From the NCBI GenBank assembly GCA_001544655.2, contig FCOD02000013.1, forward strand, positions 62,001-126,000: DNA of 64,000 bases, read 5' to 3'. Origin of the DNA: Caballeronia turbans. Lineage in GTDB: Bacteria; Pseudomonadota; Gammaproteobacteria; Burkholderiales; Burkholderiaceae. Below the pieces are notes generated by a model that ran no database searches, had not been told where the DNA came from, and was given only the letters and a program-made list of their open reading frames with translations. This document shows, one piece after another, positions 16,680 through 26,210 of the stretch; within the stretch, counting starts at the first letter, position 1, and the number at the start of each line of letters is the position of its first letter. A program made the position numbers and the translations under genes.

Positions 16680-17618
16680 TCAGACGCTGCGGGTTTCCTG
16701 CCTGACGATGCGGCTCCTGCGCCCGTCGATGCCCACGGGCACGTCGCCATGCACGGTCGCGCGGCGCACGACGCGATGCGCGTCGCCGTAATCGGCCACC
16801 GCGTAATGCTGAGTCGCGCGGTTGTCCCAGATGGCGACGTCACCTTGCGTCCAGCGCCAGCGCACCGTGTTCTCCAGACGCGTGACGTGGTCGTGGAACA
16901 GTTCGATCAGTCGATCCGAATCGCGCTGCGACAGGCCGATGAAGCGCTGCACGAAGTGCCCCAGCACGAGGGTGCGCTCACCCGTTTCAGGATGCACGCG
17001 CACGACCGGATGCTCCGTCTCGTAGAGCGTCGAGGTGAACTGCTTGCGATACTCGCGCTCGGATTCCGTGTCGGGCACGTGACGTGTCGCGGCATAGTCG
17101 TAGGTATTCGAATGCAGCGCCCACAGCTTGTCGGCGAGATCGCGCAGGGCTTGCGGCAGATTCGCGTATGCGGCGGCGGTGTTGGCCCATACCGTATCGC
17201 CTCCCGCGGGCGGAATCACGACGCCGCGAAGAATCGAGATCTTCGGATACGCATCGACGAAGGTAACGTCCGTATGCCAGGAGTTCGCGCGCGTGCCGTG
17301 CTTCGAATCGAGTTCGAGCAGGCGGCTGCCGTTCGAAAGCGACGGCACCGTCGGATGCGCGACGGTCTCGCCGAAGCGCGCGGCGAAGGCTTCCTGCGCG
17401 GCATCGTCGAGATGCGACTGGCCGCGAAAAAAGAGCACTTTATGTTCGAGCAACGCCTGGTTGATTGCGGCGATCGCGTTGTCGTCGAGATCGGCGGAAA
17501 GCGTCACGCCGCGCACTTCCGCTCCGATGCGCCCGCCGATTGGGCGCACCTGGACCGGTTCATTCGACGTGACGGCCTGAAGCGGGGATTCGGCGGCGAG
17601 CGTGGGGATATCGGACAT
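16680..17618 (-). CDS. atsK: Fe(II)/2-oxoglutarate-dependent alkylsulfatase (AtsK type, TauD family)
   Basis: 312 residues, close in sequence to Pseudomonas AtsK as I remember it. It oxidises alkyl sulfate esters with O2 and 2-oxoglutarate, releasing aldehyde and sulfate for sulfur nutrition. Iron ligands are His115 and Asp117 (SWHTDVTF) and His271 (RATQHYAVADY), with Arg282 for 2-oxoglutarate. The spacings (156 and 11) equal those of AtsK. The ATG at 17618 starts MSDIPTL and is preceded by CGGAG. The neighbouring binding protein, permeases and ATPase form the matching uptake system. TauD-type taurine dioxygenase is a less likely alternative. Confidence 0.9.
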   Translation of the reverse strand: MSDIPTLAAESPLQAVTSNEPVQVRPIGGRIGAEVRGVTLSADLDDNAIAAINQALLEHKVLFFRGQSHLDDAAQEAFAARFGETVAHPTVPSLSNGSRLLELDSKHGTRANSWHTDVTFVDAYPKISILRGVVIPPAGGDTVWANTAAAYANLPQALRDLADKLWALHSNTYDYAATRHVPDTESEREYRKQFTSTLYETEHPVVRVHPETGERTLVLGHFVQRFIGLSQRDSDRLIELFHDHVTRLENTVRWRWTQGDVAIWDNRATQHYAVADYGDAHRVVRRATVHGDVPVGIDGRRSRIVRQETRSV

Positions 17619-17735
17619 CGAAAAACTCCGTTGATATGCGTTTGTCGGATGCAGGCCGCAGTGGATGCGACGAAAACATTGAAGCATCGACAGCACGCTC
17701 GACCAACGAAGCGTTTCGACTAAGCATTAAAGCGA

Positions 17736-18827
17736 TCAGCGAGATATGTATTGCTGCAGGCCCGCGATGCTTTGCTGCAATTCCGCCTCCAGTCGCGCCA
17801 TCAGTTCGGCGGCGGGCAACTCGCGCACGAGCGCGGCCGCCTGCCCGGCCCACTGCGCGCCGTAACCGAATTCGCCTTTCGCTTTAGCGGCCGCGTGCAG
17901 CGACTTGCCCGCATCGTAGGCGATGGGATACGCGGGAACCGCCGGTGCATGCGCGCCGCGCCCCAACTCGGTGAACTTGTTGACGAGGCCGCGCGCCTTG
18001 CGGCCCGAGATTGCAGCGGTGAATGTCGTATGGTCCGCTGCATCGCTGAGAATCGCGCGACGATAGCCTTCGTCGATCGACGTCTCCGTGCACGGCACGA
18101 ACGCCGTGCCGAGCTGCGCCGCCTGCGCGCCGAGCGCCAGCGCAGCCGCGATGCCCGCGCCATCCATGATGCCGCCCGCCGCGATCACCGGCACATCGAA
18201 CCTGCTTGCAAGAAGGCGCGTCAGCGCGAAGGTGCCGAGGTTGTCGTCGCAGGCTTCTGGGTCGAAGGTGCCGCGATGCCCGCCCGCTTCGATGCCCTGT
18301 GCGACGATCGCATCCATGCCCGCCGTAACGAGCTGCTGGGCCTCTCGAACGTTAGTTGCAGACGCAATCAGTTTGATGCCGGCCCCGCGCAATGCATCGA
18401 TATATTCCTTCGACGGCAAGCCGAAGTGAAAGCTCACGATAGCCGGCTTTTCATCGACGAAAACTTCGAGCATCGCGTCATCGACGACGAAGCTCGTGTA
18501 AATCTCGCTCAGCTTCGCGGGCGGCGTCGCGCCGTATTGCGCGAACACAGGCGCGAGCCATTCGGTCCAGGCCTTCTCGACGGCGGGCTCGGCGCTGGCG
18601 GGCGCATGACAGAAGACGTTGATGTTGAACGGCCTGCTGGTGAGTTCGCGCGTCTCGCGGATCACCTTGCGCGCGCCCTGCGCGTTCATCGCGCCGACGC
18701 CGAGCGAGCCGAGCCCGCCCGCATTCGATACGGCCGCCGCGAGCGCGGGCGTGCTCACGCCTGCCATCGGCGCCTGGATGATCGGCGTATCGATGCCGAG
18801 TAACGATGTCAATGCGTTCTTGCTCAT
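17736..18827 (-). CDS. Nitronate monooxygenase (2-nitropropane dioxygenase family)
   Basis: 363 residues with the TIM-barrel FMN fold: PIIQAPMAGVSTPALAAAV, PFNINVFCH, IVSFHFGLP, IKLIASATNV, DAIVAQGIEAGGHRG, PVIAAGGIMDGAGIAAAL and AQLGTAFVPC. The HRG motif after EAGG carries the His typical of class I enzymes. It oxidises nitronates such as propionate-3-nitronate. Start ATG at 18827. Its place upstream of the alkylsulfatase gene hints that it acts within, or is controlled with, the sulfur operon, but no direct link is known to me. Confidence 0.92.
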   Translation of the reverse strand: MSKNALTSLLGIDTPIIQAPMAGVSTPALAAAVSNAGGLGSLGVGAMNAQGARKVIRETRELTSRPFNINVFCHAPASAEPAVEKAWTEWLAPVFAQYGATPPAKLSEIYTSFVVDDAMLEVFVDEKPAIVSFHFGLPSKEYIDALRGAGIKLIASATNVREAQQLVTAGMDAIVAQGIEAGGHRGTFDPEACDDNLGTFALTRLLASRFDVPVIAAGGIMDGAGIAAALALGAQAAQLGTAFVPCTETSIDEGYRRAILSDAADHTTFTAAISGRKARGLVNKFTELGRGAHAPAVPAYPIAYDAGKSLHAAAKAKGEFGYGAQWAGQAAALVRELPAAELMARLEAELQQSIAGLQQYISR

Positions 18828-18856
18828 GGATATGCATCCTTTAAACATTGCATGAT

Positions 18857-19771
18857 TCAGCGCGTCGCGAGCTTCTCGACGACGAAGTCCACGAAAGCCC
18901 GCACGCGCGACGACAAATGCCTGCCATGCGGATACAGCAGGATGAACGGTCTGCTGCAGCCGCCGAACTCGGGCAGCACCTCAGTCAGCGTGCCCGCGCG
19001 CAACTCCTCCTCGACGGTGAAGCGATAGGTCTGAAAAAGGCCCGCGCCGTGACCTGCGAGCGGAATGCCCGCGAGCGCATCGCCGGAGGTGCCGTAGCCC
19101 CCTTCTGTCGTGATCTCTACCGCGTCGCCGTTCTGCATGAAGAGCCATGGCACCGGGCGCCCGGTGCTCGGCATCTCGAACTGAATGCATTCGTGTTCGA
19201 GCAAGTCCTCGATGCGCCTGGGCGTGCCAGAGCGCTTCAGATAACCCGGCGATGCCACGACGACGAGTTCCGCATCTTCCAGCTTGCGCGCGATCAGTCC
19301 GGAATCGCGTGGCGCGCGGCCGCGTATCGCCAGATCGAAACCTTCGTCGGCAAAGTCGATGTTGCGGTTGCTCAGATGCGCCTCGACGGTCACTTCGGGA
19401 TAGCGCTTTCTGAACTCCGCGAGCAACGGCAGCATGCGATAGTGGCCGTAAGGCGTCGGCATGCTGATGCGCAGCACGCCCTTCGGCGTGGTCTGCTGGC
19501 CGGTGGCCTCGCGCTCCGCTTCCGCAAGACGATTGAGCGCGTCGCGGCATTGCTCGAAGTAGCGGCGGCCCGCATCGGTCAGTCGGATCTGGCGCGTCGT
19601 GCGCACGAAAAGCCGCACGTCGAGGCGTTTTTCCAGCCGCGCGACAGAGCGGCTCACCGCGGCGGGCGTGACGCTCGCCGCCGTTGCGGCCAGCGTGAAG
19701 CTGCCGAGTTCCGCGGCGAGGCAGAAGAGTTCGATGCTGCCGAGAAGAAGATCGTCGAATTGCCGCTGCAT
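18857..19771 (-). CDS. LysR-family transcriptional regulator
   Basis: 304 residues: HTH with LFCLAAELGSFTLAATAASVTPAAVSRSVARLEKRL, then a substrate domain (GVLRISMPTPYGHYRMLPLL, DFADEGFDLAIRG). It belongs to the large LysR group with substrate domains starting GxLRIS. It is transcribed in the same direction as the nitronate monooxygenase gene, 29 bases before it, so it may head the operon or be followed by a separate promoter. The gene order suggests control of the sulfate-ester genes. This is inference. Confidence 0.9.
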   Translation of the reverse strand: MQRQFDDLLLGSIELFCLAAELGSFTLAATAASVTPAAVSRSVARLEKRLDVRLFVRTTRQIRLTDAGRRYFEQCRDALNRLAEAEREATGQQTTPKGVLRISMPTPYGHYRMLPLLAEFRKRYPEVTVEAHLSNRNIDFADEGFDLAIRGRAPRDSGLIARKLEDAELVVVASPGYLKRSGTPRRIEDLLEHECIQFEMPSTGRPVPWLFMQNGDAVEITTEGGYGTSGDALAGIPLAGHGAGLFQTYRFTVEEELRAGTLTEVLPEFGGCSRPFILLYPHGRHLSSRVRAFVDFVVEKLATR

Positions 19772-19882
19772 GTCGATGGGCTTCGCGTCGTTGTCGCTGC
19801 ATCTTCCGCGCTTGCGGCCGCACGGTCAACCGACGCCGTTTCATTTGACTTGTGACGCACGGGAACAGATCGGCCGCGCAAG

Positions 19883-19930
19883 CCCCAAAAACAATCGCCC
19901 GCTTCTTCCACACGGGAAAAAGCGGGCGAT
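19883..19930 (-). terminator. Rho-independent terminator after the mmsA-type gene
   Basis: An 11-base perfect stem (ATCGCCCGCTT at 19894-19904 with AAGCGGGCGAT at 19920-19930) and a 15-base loop. Read on the minus strand, the stem is followed by TGTTTTTGGGG. It lies 21 bases past the stop of the leftward dehydrogenase gene and before the LysR gene. Confidence 0.85.
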
Positions 19931-19951
19931 ATTCATACGTTGGGTGACGCC

Positions 19952-21463
19952 TTACTTCGCGGTCGGCATCGCGAATTCCGCGCCCTTCTCCGTGCTCTCG
20001 GGCCAGCGCTGCATGATCGACTTCTGCTTCGTGTAGAAGCGCACGCCTTCCTCGCCGTACGCGTGCATGTCGCCGAAGAGACTGCGCTTCCAGCCGCCGA
20101 ACCCGTGCCATGCCATCGGCACCGGAATCGGCACATTGATGCCGACCATGCCCACTTCGATGCGTCGCCCGAACTCACGAGCGATGTGACCATCGCGCGT
20201 ATAGCACGCAACGCCGTTGCCGAACTCGTGTTCGTTGACGAGATCGACCGCTTCGCCGAAATCCTTCACGCGCACGCATGCGAGCACGGGGCCGAAGATC
20301 TCTTCCTTGTAGATGCGCATGTCAGGCGTGACGTGATCGAACAGCGTGCCGCCCGTGAAGAAGCCGTCTTCATGGCCCGGAACCTTGTAGCCGCGGCCAT
20401 CTACGACGAGCTTCGCGCCTTCGTCCACGCCAAGCGCGATATAGCCTTCGATGCGCTCCAGTGCGGCGCGCGTGACGATCGGGCCCATTTCCGCATCGGA
20501 CTCCATGCCGTTTCTGATCTTGAGCTGCTTCGCGCGCTCGGCAAGCTTCGGCACGATCTTGTCGGCGACATCGCCCACGAGCACCGCGACCGAGATCGCC
20601 ATGCAGCGCTCGCCCGCCGAACCGTAGCCCGCGCCGATCAGGGCATCCACGGCTTGTTCGATATCGGCATCGGGCATCACGACCATGTGATTCTTCGCGC
20701 CGCCAAGCGCCTGCACGCGCTTGCCGTGCTTCGCGCCCGTCTCGTAGATGTAGTTCGCGATCGGCGTCGAGCCGACGAAGCTGATCGCCTTCACTTGCGG
20801 ATGCGTGAGCAAAGCATCGACGACGACCTTGTCGCCCTGCACGACGTTGAAGATGCCGTCGGGCAGGCCGGCTTGCTTGAGCAGATCGGCCATGAACAAC
20901 GACGCCGACGGATCGCGCTCGCTCGGCTTCAGGATGAACGCGTTGCCCGCCGCGATTGCGACCGGGAACATCCAGCACGGCACCATGCACGGGAAGTTGA
21001 ACGGCGTGATGCCCGCGACGATGCCGAGCGGCTGGCGCGTCGTCCAGTTGTCGATGCCGGTGGAGACCTGTTCGGTGTAATCGCCCTTCAGCAGTTGCGG
21101 AATGCCGCATGCGAATTCGATCACGTCGATGCCGCGCGACACTTCGCCCTGGGCATCCGAGAACACTTTGCCGTGCTCCGCGGTGATGATTGCGGCGAGC
21201 TCGTCGCGATGCTTGTTCATGAGTTCGAGGAACTTGAGCATGACGCGCGCGCGGCGGATCGGCGGCATGTCCCGCCAGGCCGGGAACGCGGCTTTCGCGC
21301 TCGCGACGGCTGCATCGACATCGGCGGCTTCGCCCAGCACGAGCTTGCGCGGGCGCTCGCCCGTCGCGGGATTGAACACCGGCTGCGTGCGCGTGGCCGA
21401 GCCATGCGTGCGCTCGCCGTGAATGTAATGGACTACGTCGGCCGTATCGTTGAACGCTTGCAT
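19952..21463 (-). CDS. mmsA: CoA-acylating methylmalonate-semialdehyde dehydrogenase
   Basis: 503 residues of the aldehyde dehydrogenase superfamily. Key segments are [14 protein letters not shown]-like start ([10 protein letters not shown]), [47 protein letters not shown], and the catalytic Cys in [10 protein letters not shown]. The [11 protein letters not shown] and ALGGAKNH segments separate this group from ordinary ALDHs. The enzyme converts methylmalonate or malonate semialdehyde plus CoA and NAD+ to propionyl- or acetyl-CoA in valine, inositol or beta-alanine breakdown. No mmsB partner is adjacent. A LysR gene is divergent from it. ATG at 21463 has AGAGGAG upstream. Confidence 0.93.
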   Translation of the reverse strand: MQAFNDTADVVHYIHGERTHGSATRTQPVFNPATGERPRKLVLGEAADVDAAVASAKAAFPAWRDMPPIRRARVMLKFLELMNKHRDELAAIITAEHGKVFSDAQGEVSRGIDVIEFACGIPQLLKGDYTEQVSTGIDNWTTRQPLGIVAGITPFNFPCMVPCWMFPVAIAAGNAFILKPSERDPSASLFMADLLKQAGLPDGIFNVVQGDKVVVDALLTHPQVKAISFVGSTPIANYIYETGAKHGKRVQALGGAKNHMVVMPDADIEQAVDALIGAGYGSAGERCMAISVAVLVGDVADKIVPKLAERAKQLKIRNGMESDAEMGPIVTRAALERIEGYIALGVDEGAKLVVDGRGYKVPGHEDGFFTGGTLFDHVTPDMRIYKEEIFGPVLACVRVKDFGEAVDLVNEHEFGNGVACYTRDGHIAREFGRRIEVGMVGINVPIPVPMAWHGFGGWKRSLFGDMHAYGEEGVRFYTKQKSIMQRWPESTEKGAEFAMPTAK

Positions 21464-21547
21464 CTCGACTCCTCTGTCTGACTGGTTTGGCACTCTACAC
21501 AGTGTAAGAAGCGTCTCGTCCGCTGCAAAGACGCTATGATTGAACTC

Positions 21548-21569
21548 ATTGTTTATATCGGCGAACAAT
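21548..21569. promoter_or_regulatory. LysR-type operator in the mmsA/lysR divergent region
   Basis: ATTGTT at 21548-21553 and AACAAT at 21564-21569 form an inverted repeat with a 10-base spacer, which is the T-N11-A shape of LysR boxes. It lies between the divergent dehydrogenase and LysR genes, 7 bases before the chosen lysR ATG, so autorepression is plausible. Confidence 0.55.
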
Positions 21570-21575
21570 CGGCTG

Positions 21576-22517
21576 ATGGACGAGCAAAAGATCGAAGGTC
21601 TCTGGACCCATTTGCACTGGTTGACGGTGCTCGCGGAACAAGGCAGCTACACGGCGGCGGCGGCGCGCCTGAACGTATCGAAAGCGGCGATGAGCCAGCG
21701 CATCGCGGAGCTGGAGCGCGCGGCAGGCGTGCCGCTCGTCACGCGCACGACGCGCAGCGTGCGCTTCACGGAGGCGGGCCGAAGGCTCGTCGACGATACG
21801 CGCGAGCAATACGAGCGCATTGCGTCGAGTTTCCTGAGCGTGAAGGAAACGGCGGGCATCGCGCGCGGCCTGATCCGCGTGACCGCGCCGATGGCCTTTT
21901 CGCGGCAGCAACTCGTGCCGCGCATGTCGGGATTTCTGCATGCGCATCCCGAAGTGCGCGTGCAACTGGAGGCCTCGGACAAGCTGAGTTCGATCGCGAC
22001 CGAAGGCTTCGATCTCGCGGTGCGGCATAGCGCGCAGGTGCCGGATACGCATGTCGCGTGGAAGTTGTGCGATACGCATTCGGTGATCGTGGCGACGCGT
22101 GCGTATCTGAAGCGGCGCGGCACGCCCGCGACACCGGACGACCTCGCCACGCACGATTGCCTCGTCTATCCGCGCCCGCAGGCGTCGAGCATCTGGTCGT
22201 TTCAGAGAAAGGGCTCGCGCAAGAGTTCGACCGGGCCCTATACGCTCGCGGTGAACGGGCCGTTCGCGGCGAATAACAGCGAAGTGTTGCGCGATGCCGC
22301 GCTCGACGATCTCGGCATTGCGCTGCTGCCTGATTTCACCGCGCAAGCCGCCGTGCAGGCGGGCAAGCTCGTCGTGCTGCTACCGGAGTGGCGTCCGGTC
22401 GGCGCGTTCGCCGATCAGCTATTCGTGGTGCGGCCGTATGCGCCGCATGTGCCGCGCGCGGTTGCGCTTTTCATCGGATATTTGCGCGAGGCTTTTGCGG
22501 GTGGGTTTCCGCTTTAA
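21576..22517 (+). CDS. LysR-family transcriptional regulator
   Basis: 313 residues from ATG 21576: [35 protein letters not shown] (HTH), [20 protein letters not shown] and the substrate-binding domain ending [13 protein letters not shown] at 21540 would add 12 residues ([11 protein letters not shown]), but they overlap the proposed operator and do not match the family start, so I chose the ATG, although it lacks a clear Shine-Dalgarno. It is divergent from the mmsA-type gene and probably regulates it. Confidence 0.9.
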   Translation: MDEQKIEGLWTHLHWLTVLAEQGSYTAAAARLNVSKAAMSQRIAELERAAGVPLVTRTTRSVRFTEAGRRLVDDTREQYERIASSFLSVKETAGIARGLIRVTAPMAFSRQQLVPRMSGFLHAHPEVRVQLEASDKLSSIATEGFDLAVRHSAQVPDTHVAWKLCDTHSVIVATRAYLKRRGTPATPDDLATHDCLVYPRPQASSIWSFQRKGSRKSSTGPYTLAVNGPFAANNSEVLRDAALDDLGIALLPDFTAQAAVQAGKLVVLLPEWRPVGAFADQLFVVRPYAPHVPRAVALFIGYLREAFAGGFPL

Positions 22518-22538
22518 ATCGAACTGCTCTGAACGGCA

Positions 22539-22570
22539 AAAACGCGCCCGCTTTCATGCGGGCGCGTTTT
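22539..22570. terminator. Bidirectional rho-independent terminator
   Basis: A perfect 13-base stem (22539-22551, A-rich start; 22558-22570, ending GCGTTTT) with a 6-base loop TTTCAT. It has T-runs on both strands, so it serves both the rightward LysR gene and the leftward DUF4148 gene. Confidence 0.9.
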
Positions 22571-22587
22571 GTTGGAGCCCTTGTTGC

Positions 22588-22905
22588 TTAGTGATGCGCG
22601 AACGTCGGGAAAACCTCACTCTCGATCGCATTAATGTGGGCGCCCGATTGCGCCGAGCCTTCCGCCGCACCGCCGAATGCGCTCCGCGCGGCGCCGTTCT
22701 GCGCAGCGACGCGTGCTTCGGCGGCCTGGATATCAGCGGGATACCTGGAGTCGCTGATCACGCCTGGGTTATAGCCGGCCTTCTCCAGTTGCACGATTTG
22801 TTCGCGGACTTCCGCGCGCGTCAAAGGCTGATTCGATTGCGCGAACGACGCGACCGGAGCGGCAAAAGCGAGAGCGACCGCTGCAATACCGATGAACTTG
22901 TTCAT
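22588..22905 (-). CDS. DUF4148 small secreted protein
   Basis: 105 residues. Signal peptide MNKFIGIAAVALAFAAPVASFAQS, then NQPLTRAEVREQIVQLEKAGYNPG and YPADIQAAEARVAAQNG, the DUF4148 pattern that is abundant in Burkholderiales. Function is unknown. The protein is periplasmic or secreted. ATG at 22905 has a near-perfect AGGAGG ribosome-binding site. Single gene with its own terminator at 22539-22570. Confidence 0.92.
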   Translation of the reverse strand: MNKFIGIAAVALAFAAPVASFAQSNQPLTRAEVREQIVQLEKAGYNPGVISDSRYPADIQAAEARVAAQNGAARSAFGGAAEGSAQSGAHINAIESEVFPTFAHH

Positions 22906-23153
22906 GATGCTTCCTCCTGGAAGTTTTGAATTGCCGCTTCCGCGCTGTGTTGGCTGGCACGCTCGCGACCGTTGAACAGAGTTTAGGTATCGCACGTTTT
23001 AGGGTAAATACCTAAACGGCGAAATCACTTTTGGCGAAAATCCGCCTAATCCATGCAACCGCCACGAACCGACGACCTCCGAATCGCCTATAACGAAGAA
23101 CAGAGCGGCCACCGCAAGTGGCGCATAGCACGAACGATCGTCTCTTCAGGGGA

Positions 23154-24389
23154 ATGACCTTGAAACGAATCCTTGTGATCGGTGCGGGCTTCGCCGGCCT
23201 GTGGAGCGCGTTGTCGGCCGCGCGCAAGCTGGATGAACTCGATTGCACCGGCGAAGCCGAAGTCGCCATCGTCAATCCCGAGCCGTTTCATAGCGTGCGA
23301 GTGCGCAACTACGAGCAGCCGCTCGACCCGACGCTCGTGCAACTCGACACCGTGCTCAGGCCCGCAGGCGTGCGGCTGATTCAGGCGAAGGCCACCCATA
23401 TCGACAGTGCCAGCCGCCGCGTGACGATCGAGCATGACGGTGCGTCCGAATCGCTCGATTACGACCGGCTGATTCTCGCGGCGGGCAGCGTGCTCGTGCG
23501 CCCGCCGATTCCCGGCCTCGACCGCTTCTCGTTCGATGTCGATACCTACGCGGGCGCGTGCAAGCTGCAGGCGCATCTGCTGACGCTGCCCGCACTGCCC
23601 GATACGCCGGGCCGCTATACGGCGGTCGTCGTCGGCGCGGGATTGACGGGCATCGAGCTCGCGGCCGAGTTGCCCGCGCGGCTGCGCGAGATCGTGGCGG
23701 CAGGCGATCGCGACAAGGTGCGCGTCGTGCTCGCGGATCGCTCGCCGAAGATCGCGCAGTCGATGGGCGGCGCACAGCATGTCATCGAAGGCGCACTGAA
23801 GACGCTCGATGTCGAAACGCGTGCCGGTGTGTCGCTCGAATCGCTCGACGGCCAGAGCGTGACGCTCCACGACGGCACCGCGAGCGAGCGCATCGCGGCC
23901 GCGACGGTCGTCTGGTGCGGCGGCATGCATGCGAACGCGCTGGCGGCGCAACTGCCGGTCACGCTCGATCCGCTCGGCCGCGTGCCGGTCGATTCATTCC
24001 TGCGCGCGGAAGGCGTGCCGGGCGTGTTCGCGGCCGGCGATTGCGCGCGCGTCCTGATCGACGGCACGCGGCCTTCGGTGATGTCATGCCAGCATGGCCG
24101 GCCGATGGGACGTTACGCGGGCAACAACGCCGTCTGCGATCTCTTCGGACTCGAGATGCTGCCGCTATCGATCGACTGGTACACGACCATCTGCGATCTC
24201 GGGCCGTGGGGCGCGGTGTATACGGAAGGTTGGGACAGGTTGCTCGTCTCCGAGGGCGAGACGGCGAAGGCGACGAAGCGCACGATCAACGGCGAGCGCA
24301 TCTATCCGCCGAGAAGCGGCACGCGCGAGGATCTCTTCCGGGCGGCGGCGCCCGTCGTGCAAACGCCGCCGCCGACCGAACGAGGATAA
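23154..24389 (+). CDS. FAD/NAD(P)-dependent oxidoreductase, type II NADH dehydrogenase-like
   Basis: 411 residues. Two Rossmann motifs: ILVIGAGFAGLWSALSAA at the N-terminus for FAD and AVVVGAGLTGIELAAELP near residue 160 for NAD(P)H. GVPGVFAAGDCA near residue 295 is the FAD-closing motif of the pyridine-nucleotide disulfide oxidoreductase superfamily. The layout fits NDH-2 or a related quinone or carotenoid reductase. No disulfide CxxxxC is present. I used the ATG at 23154 (AGGGGA upstream). A GTG at 23118 gives a non-conserved extension. The gene is convergent with the aldolase gene, 11 bases apart. Confidence 0.88.
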   Translation: MTLKRILVIGAGFAGLWSALSAARKLDELDCTGEAEVAIVNPEPFHSVRVRNYEQPLDPTLVQLDTVLRPAGVRLIQAKATHIDSASRRVTIEHDGASESLDYDRLILAAGSVLVRPPIPGLDRFSFDVDTYAGACKLQAHLLTLPALPDTPGRYTAVVVGAGLTGIELAAELPARLREIVAAGDRDKVRVVLADRSPKIAQSMGGAQHVIEGALKTLDVETRAGVSLESLDGQSVTLHDGTASERIAAATVVWCGGMHANALAAQLPVTLDPLGRVPVDSFLRAEGVPGVFAAGDCARVLIDGTRPSVMSCQHGRPMGRYAGNNAVCDLFGLEMLPLSIDWYTTICDLGPWGAVYTEGWDRLLVSEGETAKATKRTINGERIYPPRSGTREDLFRAAAPVVQTPPPTERG

Positions 24390-24400
24390 GGGCTGAAGAA

Positions 24401-25297
24401 TCAGGCCTTCTTCACGGACGCGTCGTAGATCTCGTCAATCGACTGTTCGAGCGTCTTGTCGAACTCGCTGTCGCTCATCGACTTCTTCAGCTCGTTGATG
24501 AGCGCGCGCGAGAAGCTCGCGATCATGCCGTGGTTCTGCTCGAGCTTCTTGCACGCGTCGCTGCGCGTATAGCCGCCCGACAGCGCGACGACACGCACGA
24601 CACGCGGATGCTCGATCAGCGGCCGATAGAAATCCGCCTCGTCCGGAATGGTCAGCTTGATCATCACCTTGCTCGATTCCGGCAGCGCGTCGAGGCCCTT
24701 GAGCAATTCGTCGCGCAGAATCTTTTCCGCGCCCTTCTTGTCCGGGCTCTTGATCGAGACTTCGGGTTCGAGAATCGGCACGAGGCCGTGCTTGATGATC
24801 TGCGCGCCCACCTCGAACTGCTGCTTCGCCACCGCCGCGATGCCCTTCTCATCGGCCTGATGGATCACCGAGCGCATCTTCGTGCCGAACACGCCGAGCT
24901 TCACGGCGCGCGCGAGCAGATCGTCGAGGCCGGGAATCGGCTTCATCACCTGCACGCCGTCGGCTTCGGTTTCGAGGCCCTTGTCGACCTTCAGGAACGG
25001 CACGATGCCACGGTCTTCCCACAGGAACGTGGGGACCGGCTTGCCTTCTGCTTCGCCGTCCATTGTGCGCTCGAAAAGAATTGCACCGATTACCTTCTTG
25101 CCCGTAAATGAAGGCGCGGTCATGATGCGCACGCGCATTTCATGCATCAGCTTGAACATTTCGGCGTCGCCGCTGTAGGCGTCATCCGGGATTCCGTATT
25201 GCCGTAGCGCGCCGGGCGTCGATCCACCGCTCTGATCCAGAGCAGCAATGAAACCATCCTTCTCAGCCATTTGCGCGAGCATCTTCTCATTAGCCAC
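24401..25297 (-). CDS. Class I fructose-bisphosphate aldolase (GTG start)
   Basis: 298 residues matching bacterial class I aldolases: MLAQMAEKDGFIAALDQSGGS, TMDGEAEGKPVPTFLWEDRG, PILEPEVSIKSPDKKGAE, the Schiff-base Lys in VMIKLTIPDEADFY near residue 212, and RVVALSGGYTRSDACKKLEQN. It splits fructose-1,6-bisphosphate into two triose phosphates without metal. The start is a GTG at 25297: the family N-terminus (M/V)ANEKML begins there and GAGGAGG lies 8 bases upstream. An ATG 16 codons earlier lacks support. Confidence 0.95.
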   Translation of the reverse strand: MANEKMLAQMAEKDGFIAALDQSGGSTPGALRQYGIPDDAYSGDAEMFKLMHEMRVRIMTAPSFTGKKVIGAILFERTMDGEAEGKPVPTFLWEDRGIVPFLKVDKGLETEADGVQVMKPIPGLDDLLARAVKLGVFGTKMRSVIHQADEKGIAAVAKQQFEVGAQIIKHGLVPILEPEVSIKSPDKKGAEKILRDELLKGLDALPESSKVMIKLTIPDEADFYRPLIEHPRVVRVVALSGGYTRSDACKKLEQNHGMIASFSRALINELKKSMSDSEFDKTLEQSIDEIYDASVKKA

Positions 25298-25484
25298 GAA
25301 CGTTTCCTCCTCGAAGTTCAAACTCCGGACGATGCGCGCGTGCATAGTCCGGGCTTATGGTTCAGCTTCCTCAAGTGTAATGGTTTTGGCGGGCGCCAAA
25401 GTCGTGCAAATCCGCCATTCGTGCGCAAAAGGGGCGCAACCGCGCGTTAGCCGTGCGTTCATGCACGGCCTGCGATTGAAAAGA

Positions 25485-25907
25485 TCAGGAAGCGGCGGAT
25501 TTGAGATCGCCGGCGTTGCCGGAACGCCAGACGAAGCCCAGCGCGCGGCGAAGCAAAGAAGGCGCGCGGTCGAAGCCGGCGGTTTGCGGCATTTGCGCAT
25601 GATCGTTCGATGATTCCGCGACCGGTTCATCGACCGGTTCGTCGACCTGCACAGGTTCCGCTTCGATCGCCTCGTACTCGGAAAGCGGAGCGCGCTTTTC
25701 ACGCGCGTCGCCGCAGCGTTGATTGAGCACGCGGCGCATATCGGGGTCGTCGATCAGCGCCTGGGCGGTGGCCATGCCGCGCTCGAATTGCAGCGCATAG
25801 GCGATGTCGGTGAAATCTTCATAGCGGCCGCTATCGGCCAGCTCGAACGCCAGTTCCAGCGTGCGCCGGCGTTTCCATGCATCGAGATCGTCGTGGGCCA
25901 TGCTCAC
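25485..25907 (-). CDS. Conserved hypothetical acidic protein
   Basis: 140 residues with no family I can name. The N-terminal half (HDDLDAWKRRRTLELAFELA, GRYEDFTDIAYALQFE) is helical and amphipathic. The middle has a Glu/Pro/Val-rich stretch (VQVDEPVDEPVAE), and the C-terminus is basic. Start could be the GTG at 25907 (GAGGA 5 bases upstream, used here) or the ATG at 25901. The 187 bases between it and the aldolase start hold no gene I can support. Confidence 0.7.
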   Translation of the reverse strand: MSMAHDDLDAWKRRRTLELAFELADSGRYEDFTDIAYALQFERGMATAQALIDDPDMRRVLNQRCGDAREKRAPLSEYEAIEAEPVQVDEPVDEPVAESSNDHAQMPQTAGFDRAPSLLRRALGFVWRSGNAGDLKSAAS

Positions 25908-26057
25908 AGATGTCCTCTTCTTCGCGATGAGGTGCCGAAGATGTTAGCCCGCGCCAAACGTTTTTCCGTTGTCGCGTCACAACAAGCAGACGAAAAGCGT
26001 TCGTGAAATCGTACAAAAAGCGCTTGCCTAACGCACTCGATTCGCGATAGCCCTCGC

Positions 26058-26085
26058 TTGACACAGCTCGTGTACGGTATTTAAT
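26058..26085 (+). promoter_or_regulatory. Probable sigma70 promoter for the PBP4-like gene
   Basis: TTGACA at 26058-26063 is a consensus -35. TTTAAT at 26080-26085 is a fair -10 with a 16-base spacer. It lies in the 303-base gap 25908-26210, which otherwise holds no gene I can support. Confidence 0.55.
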
Positions 26086-26210
26086 TCACACACCGCGCCT
26101 GCAAAATGGCGGACGGCCGCCGACATCTCCTGTCAGCGCAGTGAAGCAGTCCCGACGTATCGGATGTTCGCTCCAGGTGGAGCGCGATGTGCCTTTATCG
26201 GAGCCGCGTC

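Noticed and set aside
25355-25702. 115-codon minus-strand frame near the aldolase gene
   Set aside because: Overlaps the better-supported hypothetical gene 25485-25907 in another phase and is Arg/Ser-rich.
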